Assembly: GCA_019973155.2 (NCBI GenBank)
Contig: BPQB01000038.1
Location: 1-64,000, forward strand
Reading direction: 5' to 3'
Origin: Phanerochaete sordida
Lineage: Eukaryota; Basidiomycota; Agaricomycetes; Polyporales; Phanerochaetaceae
DNA length: 64,000 nt
A model generated the notes under the pieces. It searched no databases, was not told the origin of the DNA, and saw only the letters and a list, made by a program, of their open reading frames with translations. Numbering within the stretch: the stretch's first letter is position 1; the number at the start of each line of letters is the position of its first letter. The translations under genes and the position numbers were made by a program. Positions 1 through 11,500 of this stretch are shown in pieces.

Positions 1-205
1 CGCCTCGCAGCCCATCGCCCGCGCTGTACCGCAGCCGGCCTCCGAGCCTCCCTCGGAGCCTTTGCCCCCGTCCGCCTCGCAGCCCATCGCCCGCGCTGTA
101 CCGCAGCCGGCCTCCGAGCCTCCCTCGGAGCCTTTGCCCCCGTCCGCCTCGCAGCCCATCGCCCGCGCTGTACCGCAGCCGGCCTCCGAGCCTCCCTCGC
201 AGCCG
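1..205 (+). repeat. 72-bp in-frame tandem repeat, about 2.9 copies
   Basis: The unit starting at 1 recurs at 73 and 145 with almost no change. It encodes a 24-residue Pro/Ser/Ala-rich unit containing SASQPIARAVPQPASEPPSE. The third copy diverges near its end (Gln replaces Glu). The array runs off the left edge, so the true copy number is unknown. Confidence 0.9.
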
Positions 206-1131
206 GCGTCTCAGTCCGGCACTCCTGCTATCTCCCCGAGTCCCGGGAACGTGGCCGCCAATCCTTCAGATGCGCCAATCACCCCGGTACCGTGCGAATC
301 ATCTGCAGGTCATGTGCGCGCTCCTGGAATTCCCGAGGACGCCACACCTCCCGAGCTCGTGCTCCCCGGCGCTGAAGATGCCACAACCAGAAGCCCTTCG
401 ATGTCCGTGGAAGGGTTCCCCTCGTGGATCCAGGACCTCTACCCGCGGACGCGCAAGATGGACGTCGGCGCGAAGGACCGCGGAGAGTGGGAGGCCCTGG
501 TGGACGACTGGCTGAGGCTCGAGGTGGCGCTTGGGTTCGACGGCGAGGTGCGTGGCCGTCAATGTAAACATCCGCAAAGCTAACAGCCTAAGCAGTCGCC
601 GCGCCTCGGGACGAAGGGGCGGCCTCCAGCCGTTGGGGCGTGGATCAAGAATGCCCGCGCGAAGACGGTTACGGACTGGATGAAGAAAGCGGCCGAGAAG
701 GCGAAGACGCCTATCGACAAGAAGAAGTACGCCGAGCAGTTCGCCCAGTGGTGGGACGGCCTCAACCCCGACTGGCGCGAACGTGTCGACGGCCGCCTGG
801 TCACCGGCGGCGAAGGCAACTGGGATTCGTTGATCGTTCCGGGCGTGAACGGCCTAATCAACGTCCTTGCCGGCCTCGAAGGGCTCCATACGACCGCGGA
901 CGACGCCGAGTGGCTGTGGCAGCTGCGCGACGTTCGCTGGGCCATGAGTGAGATGCGCAAGGCGGTGACGCCGTCCGGGTAAGTCAAATGATTATACATT
1001 TCGCTGCGGTGCGGGGAGCTCACGGCTAGGACAGAACCAAGCGCGCTGCGAGTAGCGACGATGATCACGAGGCCTCCGCGCCCCACCCGAAGCGCATTCG
1101 AAAGGCCGGCGGTGCCGCGGCCGCGGCCTGA
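1..1131 (+). CDS. Unrecognised agaricomycete protein, 5' end outside window
   Basis: Three exons are supported: 1-547, 596-978 and 1035-1131. Donors are GTGCGT (548) and GTAAGT (979), acceptors CAG and ACAG, and the reading phases match. About 340 residues are visible. The N-terminal part is Pro/Ser/Ala-rich and encoded by a 72-bp tandem repeat. The conserved-looking part carries Trp-rich motifs in order: WEALVDDWLRLE, WIKNAR and QWWDGLNPDWRE. The C-terminus after the last intron is basic (TKRAAS...PKRIRKAGG) and could be a nuclear localisation signal, followed by an Ala run and TGA. I recognise this Trp pattern only as belonging to uncharacterised mushroom proteins and assign no function. 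The start codon lies left of the window. Confidence 0.72.
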
Positions 1132-1630
1132 GCCCGCCACAATATACCCTTCCCCCTCCTCTGCTGCTGTATTCCGATGCTTTGCTGCCATGTTATCGCC
1201 GTCTATGGCTTACCTACCGTCTGTATACCTGTATTACTGTTGCCGTCCGCTTTCTTGTCATTCCACCGAGCCGTATAACCCCGCGATAATATATTTACGA
1301 ATTTGTGCGGATTTCCCTCGAAATTGTGAAGGAGCGGGCGGCTGTTCGCCGTCCGCCGGCAGTGATGTCCCATTTTGGTATGTCTGGGACGTTGAGGCTG
1401 GCGGAGCCCGAGAGCGCCATCGTCGAGGCTCCGGGGAGCTTAGTCATCCTCGAAATATGTCGCGGTTGAAGGCCTGGCAGTATATTCATAGCCAGACTGA
1501 TGGCACACACCTCTTCTGGCGCAGTGATCAAGCCCCGCTGCAGGCAGAGCAGCAAAGCAGCAGGCCAGCGCACTACTGCAGGATGGAGCACCAGCCTATG
1601 CAGCAACAGCAGCAGAATGGTCTTCCATAC
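1132..1630. other. Intergenic, convergent 3' flanks
   Basis: These 499 bases lie between two convergent genes. The reading frame that stays open here is low-complexity and lacks coding character. No RNA gene or repeat is seen. Confidence 0.6.
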
Positions 1631-2768
1631 CTAGCCCAAAGGGTGCCCCTGCAGCGGTTCCTGCGACACATACACGTCTGGCCCTGTCAGGGCAGGATCA
1701 GCCGGGTCCATGCCAGCGCTTGGCCACTGGGAAGGGATGGATTCGGATGGATCGAAGGACTCCCAGTACTGGAAGTCCCTGAGAAACTGGTCTTCGAGAC
1801 GGACGCCGTCGGCGTCCGCTGCATTCATGCCAGCGCTTGACCACTCGGGAGGGATGGAGTCGGATCCGGATTGGGTGAATGGCTCCCAGTGCTGAAAGTC
1901 CATGAGAAGCTGTTCTGAGGGAGGGCCGCCGTCGGCCTCTTCTGGCGCTGGAGAGAGCGCGTCTGACGGAGCGTCCACTGGGAAGGGCAGGACCGCATCT
2001 GCCAGGAAGGGCTGCACTGCATCCGCCGAGGAGAAGGATGGCTGCGCTGCCTCCTCAGCGAAGGGCAGCACCAGCTCCTCAGCAAACGGGAGCACCGCAT
2101 CACCATCGAGGGCAGTGGGGAACTTCGGCGCAGCTGCTTGCGGGAGGCTGACGTTCGCCCAGCGCTCGAATGACGCAGAGTCACTCGCCGGTGCCTGCTC
2201 GGGCGCCGGGAGATCATGAACGCCTGCGTCAGGCACGGCGTCAGACGTCGGGAGAGAAGACGGCAGGGGCAGATGGGGCTCCGCCTTCCGAGTCCTCCCC
2301 TGAGGCCTGCGCCGGCAATCCCTGGACGAGAGGGTGGACGTGATCTTGGATCCTGCGGGCACAGTCTTCTGCCCTTTCTGTCTTCTACGCTTATTGAGCT
2401 TTTCGAGCTGCTGTTTGGCGCGCTCGCGGGTCTCATTTGGCTGCTCGCAAGGGCAGGTGACGAGGTGGTATAGGCCGGCTGCGGGTCTGTAGGGGAACCA
2501 GCCACCGCCCTCCGACTTTTTCACTGATCATATGATATAATAGGGTTAGAGCCCAGGACCAAAGCAAATATTTTGCGGGATGCTTACGAGGCCTGTGGAT
2601 CTCGGGGCTACCCCTCGACGTACTGTCCATTGGCAGTCCGCCATTTTGCTGTCTGCTTTGTGCCCGGTTGAGGCACAAGTTGCAGCAAACTTGAGTTTTT
2701 CCATGCTGCTTGCGCAGGGTGGGATGGTCGGTGAATTCAAGCCGGGGCCATTGTCGTTGGGGAGCCAT
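1631..2768 (-). CDS. Cx2C/Hx3C family protein, copy A
   Basis: Two exons: 2768-2588 and 2523-1631 (358 aa). The donor is GTAAGC and the acceptor GATCAG. The phase-1 junction joins C|TG to give Leu. The N-terminus MAPQRQWPRLEFTDHP matches copies C and D. A Cys pair (CCNLC) in exon 1 and HLVTC in exon 2 give C-x2-C-x47-H-x3-C, a possible BED-like metal site. GGWFPYRPAAGLYHL directly precedes the His. Exon 2 continues with a basic stretch (KLNKRRRQKGQK) and a long acidic/hydrophobic tail. The tail has LPFAEE repeats and two W-containing repeats (DFQHWEPF..., DFQYWESF...) and ends QGHPLG; copy C ends QGSPLG. A basic region followed by an acidic tail suggests a nuclear regulator, but this is inference. 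No named family is recognised. Confidence 0.8.
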
Positions 2769-5446
2769 GTGAGGAGAGGGTGAAGCTATTGCAGGGTGTG
2801 GACTCGGGGGTGACAACCTCGGCAAGGGCGACTTTGTAGGATGTTGCCTGGACTACGTGACCAGCGTCACAAGAAGAGGCGGGAGCGAAGTGACCTTTGG
2901 TCAGCAGGGCTGTAAACCACCGCTTTGAGTCGAGCGCATCGCTGTGCATAGGACACTATCAAGATGGAAACGTGAGCGCGCACCAGAAACCACCTCAAAG
3001 GGTACGCAACTGAGTGTAACTAGAGAACTATAGTCATCGATAGAAGTAGCTTACTGAGCTAGGACAAATGAACTGGTCGACGTGCGAGTGACACGAGATG
3101 CCGTTGATGTCCGGGCAGGCAGTGTAGCATGCGACATGTGAACATTGGCCCATAAGCAACTGCACAGGACGTGGTCGCATAAACTCTGCCAACACGCTGT
3201 CTCTGATCACGAAATGTGCACTGGAGGTTGTGTTCAGTACATTGACGTAGGAAGAACTAGTCACAATGCCGGCCCGACGCTGTAGTCGTAGGTCAACGGA
3301 GGACCATGTGCGCAACACCCGACTGCTTACCTGCCAATAACTCATACGCGCTTCTGTGAAGGCTATACGGCGATGTCCAAGTCCGTGACATAGAGTAGAT
3401 TCCATGAACACGCCCTTGTCCAAATAATCTTGGCGGGTACCAAGAATCGCTGGGACGATCGTACTTTCCACATAAACGGCAATGATATCTCGCATCGGTC
3501 AGATGACGGCCCGTGGTCCATCGAATCTAATCATACGACGAGTTGTCACGACGTTTGGTCATCTGCTGCCAGCTCTCAAGATGAGTAAGGCGGTCGAAGC
3601 TGTACGAAACAAGTGACAACGCTTGCCTCTGGATCCGAGCTGGAGCGGAATTGCGGCGAGGAATTGCGGCACATCCATGTCAGCGTCGTAACCTTGTCCA
3701 GAGGTTGAACCGCGATGGCCGCAGCAGGGGTCAACGCGGGCACTGACACTACACGTAATCAGAGACAGCAGAAAGACGGGGACCAAGAGCTGTACAGACA
3801 GAACTCAACTGGAGACCATGATGCCGAGCCTGCAAGTAAGAATCCGCCTACTGTACCATGTCTATGTCTTGCCCAAAGCGAAAGCTGGGGCGCTACGTTC
3901 CGGTGCATTGGAACGGAGGGGTCCTGACGAAGGCGATGCCTAATGCGGCTGCGGTATCATCGAAGACCTGCGTTGACAACTGGCGCCCCGAGGTGGACAA
4001 CCAGACTGAGTGGAGGGCTGTCAAGTTTGGCAGGTGTCTGTCAGACCCGAAACTGTGCAGCGCTGGAATAATTTGGAAGGCCAACGGAAGGCTAGAGCAG
4101 AAGGGCATCGCCATAGCTTGCTGTTCGACCTCGCGGTGCCATCTGAGAACACACCCGCTCTTGCCAAGCTGCCACCGTGCCACCGCACATCTTCCAGCGC
4201 ACGCTCTGTCCTTTCTCCTTGTTGCGGAAAAGGACGTACGCAGCTCCGCTGGACTGGCCTCGCGCACCAGGCCTGACGCCTTTGAGCGAGCGCCCCCTGG
4301 CACGGACACGAGCGCAGCCACGGCTGACCGCAACCGCAGCCGCATCATCAACGTTCCCGCAGCCAGGCCTTGACTCATGTGAAGCGCTGCAGACCATGGT
4401 AAGTCTCCGAGTTCATTCGCTGACGGCAGTCCCGCCCACTGCTATCTTCACGTCCGACGCCGTGTTCTATAGCGAAGGAAGGTCAGCGTGAAGATCAATG
4501 ACACTGTCTGCGGGTAGCTATGGCTGTACGACGTTCGTTGCGCTGCCTAGCGCAGTGTAGCACTGCAGGCCAGGCGATGGCGCAGTTGTCGACGTCGAGC
4601 CCATTGGGCACGTAATGTCGGCGATGGGCGTTTCTGAGCGGAAAACACATCTCAGTAGGCTAGCAAAATTCATATATCAAGAGACATACACGATGACGGG
4701 GCCGATCCTTGCGAATCAGTGGTACAATACTGGTATGAGTGCGGGCTACGGTGGCTGGCAGCGATACTGTTGCTCTCAGAGGAAAGACACGGCGCATTTG
4801 AGAGGACGTTTGGTGAGAGCAAGGTATATTAGCGAGAAGCGAGTGAATATGCAGCTCTGCATGGCACAGAACGTAGGCAGTTGTGGTCGAGCGGGTGGAT
4901 CGTGAGTGTACTCGCGAAGTGTGCTCGATGCCTTGCTTGCAGGAAATTTGGCGCGCGCCTAATGCGCACGTGCACGGCCGGCAACGGAGTACCCGCTGCC
5001 GAGGGGCAGAGGATGCTTCCAACTTTCGTCCCACCACCGCGGCGAAATGGCACTAAAATTAGGTATCACTAAATGTCGTGAATGCTCTTCTCTTTTTCTT
5101 GAGAGGTATGGTATCGCTGCGACACACAAGGTGCGTGTTGCAGCATCTCCGGTGTTATGGCCGTTCGCGCTGATGTTTATGCTCAGGCGGGACACTGGAT
5201 GCGTGCGTGCACCTTGTAGTTCCTTGTACTTTATCGAGACTTAAGGGAACGTATAATGTACTGCCATGCCTAGCTATCGATAAGGTAGTCAATGCCAGGA
5301 CCCTCTGAAGTACCTTTGCTATGTGCTGGCTGATTATTTAACTACCTTTGCCCTTTTCACCTCTACGCTATCTTCCTGAAGCCGGCTCTCGTGCATTCCA
5401 CTCACACAGGCAGGTCGAACCTGGGCCTCATATTGATACCTTCGCC
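2769..5446. other. Gene-poor region with a decayed duplicated segment
   Basis: I could not build a convincing gene here. Open frames at 3034-3495 and 3893-4378 (minus) lack motifs, splice-linked partners or a sensible composition. Positions about 4575-4890 are diverged but alignable to about 21625-21935, just upstream of copy D of the Cx2C/Hx3C family. This suggests the remains of another duplication unit. Confidence 0.5.
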
Positions 5447-7329
5447 ATGGCAATGTTTACAGATCTTCCAAACGAACTCTGCGAAGCCATCCTCTCCGCT
5501 CTCAATCCCGTCGTCATCGCTCGGTTCCAGCGCGTGCGTACCCCCGTGATATCGCTCTCAGCTATGTTCTGTCTAACTCGCTTCGTGAACAGGTATGCCG
5601 CGCGGCTCGCGCACTCGTGCGGTCTTCAGTCGCGCTGCAGTACAAGCTCGCGTGCTTCCGTGCGGGCGTCGTCGACTGCCCAGCTGGCTTGCGATCCTCC
5701 ACCGCAGAAAGGCTTGTGCGGGTGCGGGGGTGGCACGCCGCGTGGAAGCGGCCGCGGTGGCGCCATATCCACCTCCCGCCGCTGACGGCTCATCCGTGCA
5801 CCTCCGGGCCCGTCTTTGCGCAGCGCGCGGCCCAGGACCCCACTTCCATTGCATTTTTCCTGCTGGGGTCGCCGTTGCGCAGCGCTGGGCTGCACAGCTG
5901 GACGCTGACGGGGCTCCCGGAGTACATAACATTCGCGTTCGACTGGTACCTGGACCTGCTGGTGGTCGTAGAGAGGTACGGTTTCCGGCACGCGCGCACC
6001 TTCGTCCCTGACGCGATACGTTTCTAGGACGGATGCGCGCCATGTCACGCTGCACTTCCTGACCTGCACCACCGGCCACCCACATCCCCTTGCCGCGAGT
6101 CCCTCCACTTGTGTGGCTCTCAGTGATGACTTGGGGAACCTTAAGCTAGTGATTGGCGGGTCTCTCGTTCTATGCCAACACATCAGCCGCTATGGAAGAT
6201 GGATCGAACGATGGGTATTTGATTGGCGAGGAGGATCCCTGCTGCTGGTACGTAAGGCACCATGATTACATGAGGCTGACGGCTTAATGTCATGCAGAGT
6301 CTAGTCACGACTGAGTCCGACATGCGAATGATGGGGCAAGACAGTACGCTCCTCGATTCTCGGTATCTTCTCGTCACGGTGGATGTTACCAACGACGCCA
6401 AGTCGCCCGTCCTGGCCGTTTTTGACTGCTACAACGTCCCTCGTGATAGACAGTTGACCCTTCCTGCCGACATAGGCTCCGCCTCCATTCTGCTGGATCT
6501 CCCGCTCCTAGACTGGATGAAGTGGGCAGCCATCTACAGAGTCGACTGTCGCCCTTTCAGCCACGAAGCGCTGCCTAAGCAGACCAGAGGCTTCGCCTTC
6601 CGCCCAGTGGCACCGCCCATAGTCCATGTGTCCATCCGCCACATAGAACACGACTGGATCCGCTACGACGTCCTGATTCCCGCAATGCTTATCTCCATCT
6701 GCGGCGCGTTGGCGCGGTTCCGTCCGCTACTACCGCCACCACGCCTATCATGGAAGGCCTATGCATCACGATGCAGGGTCATCTCTGCGGACGACGGCGT
6801 TGTGCAAGGCCACAGACATGCCATGGCTGCTCCGGCACGCGAAGAGCACTGGGACGATGTTCCAAACGACTTCGAGCCGGACGGTCAGCCTGCAACAGGA
6901 GGAGCTCAGGACGACGAAGACAGTGAGGACAGCGAGAGCGGTGAGGATGGCGGCGCTAGCGATGGCGGAGATAGCAGCGACGAGGAGGAGGGATACACTA
7001 TCGAAATCCGCCACTTTGCCTGGGCACCGCTCGTCAGAAGCGACGGAGATGTAGACAACAACACAGGAGAGGTGCCGGATGGAGTAGAAGTGCACCGCAT
7101 CGTCAACGCGAGCTCCGTGAGCCAGGAATGCCACTTCGAAGAACCAGTCCCGACCGCAGCGCCATATCTCAAAACCTGGACCGGCATCTGCGCGGCTGAA
7201 GGATCACGGCTCTTCCTCGTTGAAGACGGGATTGTCGTGTCTGAAGGGAGCAAGAAACCGTACGTCGCACACGCATGTGTTCGCCACGCTGCTGACCGGT
7301 TCGGTAGCATGCGGGCATACATCATTTGA
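5447..7329 (+). CDS. F-box protein, family I (5.4-kb copy)
   Basis: Four exons: 5447-5533, 5593-5975, 6028-6247 and 6298-7329 (573 aa), with matching phases 0/2/0. The N-terminus has an F-box-like segment (LPNELCEAILSALNPVVIAR, residues about 6-25), which would bind Skp1 in an SCF ubiquitin ligase. The body matches three other genes in the window: RSSVALQYKLACFRAGV, then SWTLTGLPEYITFAFDWYLD, then VFDWRGGSLLL at the third junction. A very acidic insertion (QDDEDSEDSESGEDGG..., encoded about 6903-6990) is specific to this copy. The last exon holds a beta-rich domain ending in RLFLVEDGIVV. The substrate is unknown. The conserved exon boundaries support the model. Confidence 0.82.
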
Positions 7330-8587
7330 GTCAATGGTATCGCGCAGCGCGAGCAAGGCTTAATTTCAGAGCCATTATGACACAGTACAAGATTCGCCCA
7401 TGCGGGCATAGTATCATTATTTACTGCGCTTCACGTTTTTGTATGCAACACTGCAAATAACTACCATATTACTCTAGATTCCAACATGCCCTCAGTATCA
7501 TACAGTGACAAAGCGCTGGATGGCGACTCGGAGCAGGACATGCACGTATACAACACGAAGGATATGCTTACCTGCAGGACGCGTGTTGGTTTCCCCTCCG
7601 CGCGGGAGGGTACTTATCCCGGAGACCACGAAAAGGTCCGCGTCCATCCTCCGGGAAAAAAGGGTGGGCACCGCCGCCGCGTCCACGAAGGGACAGCGAG
7701 CAGGCGGCCCCGCGGCGTCGTACCTCAGCGGACACCCGACCCACCTTGCCAGACCCACCTTGCCAGACTTGCCGTCCTGGCCTTGGGTGCCGCGCCGAGG
7801 CCGTGCGCCGGGCTGACGTGCAGGAAAATCGAGATGCCGCGGGGCGACTGAGCACATGGACGAGGCTTGCCGGCCTGCGCTCATGTCGCTGCCATGTCAC
7901 CGGGCGGGACTCGCCCCGCCCTTGTGGACAGGTCTTCACCGACTGCTCCTATGAGGAACCCACCTCCTGGGCACCGCGCGCATGCGCGCGGCCCCTGGGA
8001 GGTGCCAGGTCGGCGGCCTGACGCCCCTGCCCGCGGCCATGTCTGCTTTCCCCCTCGACGCGCTGCGTGTCATCAGGTTCGGCGGGGACACTTTCTGCTT
8101 CTGGGGAGAGAGGTGAGCGGGGGTGTATGAGGGGATGAAGGGAGGGACTAACCTGCAATGCGCCGCGAAGAGAGACAGCCTCCGGGGCGAGTGGTATTTA
8201 TTTGCGGGCGGCTGACGACGCATCGCGTTCTTCGATGCCGAGCGAGGTCGTCAGCCTCGTCGATCTCCCGACTTCAGGCGACAATCGACTTCACGACGAG
8301 CTAAGGCATGCAAGAGGTCGAGACTGGAACGCCCCAGCCTCGAAAACGAGGCGCGGATTTGAAGCTGACCGTCTTTGTGTCAACCTTGCCTTGCCATCAA
8401 TGCCTTGTGTGCAGAGGCTTACCGCTCACGGTGCTGCCTGTCTTCAATTTCGTTTCAGACGGAGCGGGCATGCTGAGCAATATATTCTGGGCGATGGATT
8501 CCTGGCAATGTACGGGCACAGGACAACGCAAGCTGCGGCAGGATGTATACATATCCACACAAATCGCGAAGAACCAGTGACAGCCTC
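7330..8587. other. Intergenic, 3' flanks of F-box gene and MSH4
   Basis: No supported gene. It contains a GC-rich imperfect hairpin at 7961-8004 around the 18-bp perfect palindrome 7974-7991, and a doubled 17-bp unit near 7739-7772. A short open segment at about 8039-8111 followed by a GTGAGC donor reads like a small exon, but no partner was found. Confidence 0.5.
7961..8004. repeat. GC-rich inverted repeat
   Basis: The arms cacctcctggg... and ...cccctgggaggtg flank the perfect palindrome ccgcgcgcatgcgcgcgg (7974-7991). Together they could form a stem of about 21 bp with a few mismatches. No function is assigned. Confidence 0.65.
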
Positions 8588-11500
8588 TTAAAGCGTCTCC
8601 TGCAGCACGCGCATGATGTCCGTCTGGAAGCGAGCGACATATGCGATCAGGTCTTCGTCCGGCAGCGTCGAGTGGTCCAGCGCCTGGGTCAGCTGGGTCT
8701 TGAGCTATTTTCGCCGCGCAGAGTCCAACCGGTAGATCAGGAGGGGTCACCAGTGACGTCGCCGAGAAAGTCGCAGATCGTAGGAAGCAGAGCAGGAGCG
8801 AGAAATCAAGAGCCTGTGAGCAAGCAGAGTCCTGCGCAGAGAGTCCTGACGGCCAGAGTGAAGAGCTTTACCCGGAGGAGCGCCTTCCGCCGGACCGCGA
8901 CCTTCGTGCTGCGGCTCTCCTCGTTCTTCTTCGCCTCGATCGCGGTCAGCCGCTCGGAAACGCGTCGCGCCTCGGAAATGACGTCCGCAGGGAGATCCGC
9001 AAGGCGCGCGAGATCGAGTCCTGGGAGGGGCACATTTAGGACTTCAGGTCAGCCGCGACAGAGGGGGCGGACCATAGTGCGACATGTTCTCTTGCGCGCC
9101 GTCCATAATTCTACAGAGTATTAAGCAAGAAGTCTATAGACGAACGGAAAGTACAAACCGGTATTCAAACCGCATGCCAAAATTGGTGGTCGTGTGACGC
9201 GTCTTCTGTACCGACAAATGCAGGCTGTGGGAGATCGTCAGGGTTCAGCCTGCAGGAGGGACCGGAGACCGCATACTTGACGACGGAAGGTTGACGACTC
9301 AGTGTCGTCACCAGCTCATTGAAGTGTCTATGATATAGCAGGTCAGCTCTCGGAGTTCAGATCGCGCCTCCAAAGATGTACGTCGCGAAGAATACATAGG
9401 CCTGCCACATCATCAGCACCCTGACCCACGGGCATGTTGCTATCACTCACCCTGAGCTTGATCAAATGCTCAGCAATCGCATGGGAGATGCCGACACCTT
9501 CGTTCGGGGACGTCCCGCGCCCGAGCTCGTCGATGAGCACCAGCGAGTCCGCCGTGGCGAGCCCTGCAGAGTAAGTGGTGAGCGTCCCGGCGCAGATCGG
9601 CACAAAACGCACCGAGGATCATCGCGGACGACGCCATCTCGTTTGCGAAGGTACTCAAGCTCTTCTCCATGTCGTCGTCGTTCGAGAGGCGCGTAAGCAG
9701 CGCGTCGTGGACTCTGCATTTCGGTGAGAATGGGAGAACCGACATCGCGGGAAAAGGTGCTCACCTGAAACTGCCGTACTCTGCAGGCACGAAGCATCCG
9801 CTCATGGCCATGATGGTTAGCAGGCCGATCTGCCGAAGGTAGGTGCTTTTGCCTTGGAGAGATTGAGACGCAGATCACCGTCGCCACATGCGGACATACC
9901 AGACATGCTGTAAAGATGTCAGCGACCCGAAAGGCCCGTGCATGTGAAGGTCCACGTACTTCGGCCCTTGAATGATCTGGAAGCTCGATGCCTCGCAGCA
10001 GTAGACGTCGTTCGGGACGAGCGTCCCCGCTGCCTGCACGCCTTCAAGAATCGGGTGCCGCCCAGCCTTGATGGCGAGAGTACCGGTGAACTCAGGGCGT
10101 ACTGAAGAGTGGTTAGCGACGAGCATACAATCATACAGAGGACATCGTACCATAGTTTCGCACTGAGAAAAAGCGGATTGTCAGCACATCAGCTGAGCAG
10201 CGTTGGGAGGGTAGACCACGTACAGATGGACGCATGCGCGAACGACCAAAGCATGTCCAGCAGAGCGACGGCCTCCGACGCCTTGTACAGCGCGCCGATA
10301 TCGATCACGATGTCGGCGACGATATCCTGGATAATCTTCTCGCTGAGGATCAGCGTCTCGTCAAGCGCGTCCTTCATCCGCGCATTCCGCTTCTTCTGCT
10401 CATCCGCCATGATCAGCACATACTTCAGCGCCGAAGTGCACGAACGCACCAAGTCAACGCTCGAAAAGACCCACTTCCCCTTGCGTGACGTCACGTTCAC
10501 GAAGCCTGGCGGGAGCTCGCCCTCTAGGTCCGCCTTCTTGAGCGTGAACACGAAGCCGGAGTCCTGGTAAACGAGCGTGAAGGGCAGATTGTGCTCCTGT
10601 ACGAGCTCAGAGTTGAGCGTGAAGATGTCGCCGATATTCTCCTTGTAGGTCTCCCGAGCGACATCGAGAAGGCGGTCATAATTTGCCTGTAACGAAGGAA
10701 TGAATTTAATGAGATGCAAATGTCCAGGGCGTGGGCACGAACCTTGACTGCATATACCTTGGCGTTGACAGCTCCGAGGCCACCCTGGCCATGAATGAGA
10801 TACATGTCAGTGAGTAGGGCTCGCTGTATACCTTGTGAAGCATTGAGTTCTCGTTCAAACTATTAGAGACGAGCTGTTCGATCTTCGCTAGCCTCTCGTC
10901 CGAGACCATCTATGCAGCGTCAGCCACATCGCAAAAATGACTCGATGCTCTGACCTCTTGGATAATCTGCAGCAGCTGAGTTTGACTGCCTTGCAAGGCC
11001 TTGGCGAGGATCGGCATGCATTGCACAATGCTGCGGAGGTTGAGCATTTGCGTCACGCGCCCTGCGGCTGCCTTTGCGCTGGAAGTTTCGCGCGCTTCGG
11101 ATGCGGCGAGCTGGCACTTCGTCAGTAGTTTGTCTGCGTGGAAGCAGCATAGAGTCTCACTGAGGAGATGAGTTTGTCGAAGTCGAGCTTGTTGAGCATC
11201 TTCAACGCGTCTTTGATTTCATGGAAACACTCTTCAGTCTGAACCAATTCTGTGCGAAGTCAGAGGACGAGATGATCCGCGACCGTTAAGCACACCTTCC
11301 ACGACATCTAGGCGAGCATCGATAGCGCTTTGGACTATGGCTCGTCAGTACGCTTCGCAAGACAGCTGGCTCTCACTCGTAAAAGTCCCACCTGTGATTG
11401 GCGCAAGCAACGTTACACGTAGCAACCTCGCAGCCATGGCGGTGTACGTGTGGTTGAGAATTCTTTTCACTACGTAAGTTCACAGATATATGAGCATAAT

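Noticed and set aside
3034..3495. Minus-strand open frame of 153 codons
   Set aside because: No recognisable motif, no splice-linked neighbour exon, and composition unlike the genes around it.
3893..4397. Possible fifth Cx2C/Hx3C gene next to the duplicated upstream segment
   Set aside because: Overlapping frames contain MAPRGR-like and isolated Cys/His residues but no FTDHP, CxxC or WFPYRP context, so no gene is called.
8039..8111. Short exon-like segment ending in a GTGAGC donor
   Set aside because: No ATG-containing or downstream partner exon with matching phase could be found, and similarity to MutS N-termini was not convincing.
9375..9401. Apparent premature stop in MSH4 after [11 protein letters not shown]
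   Set aside because: A GTACAT...ATCATAG intron restores [17 protein letters not shown], the expected sequence, so the gene is intact.
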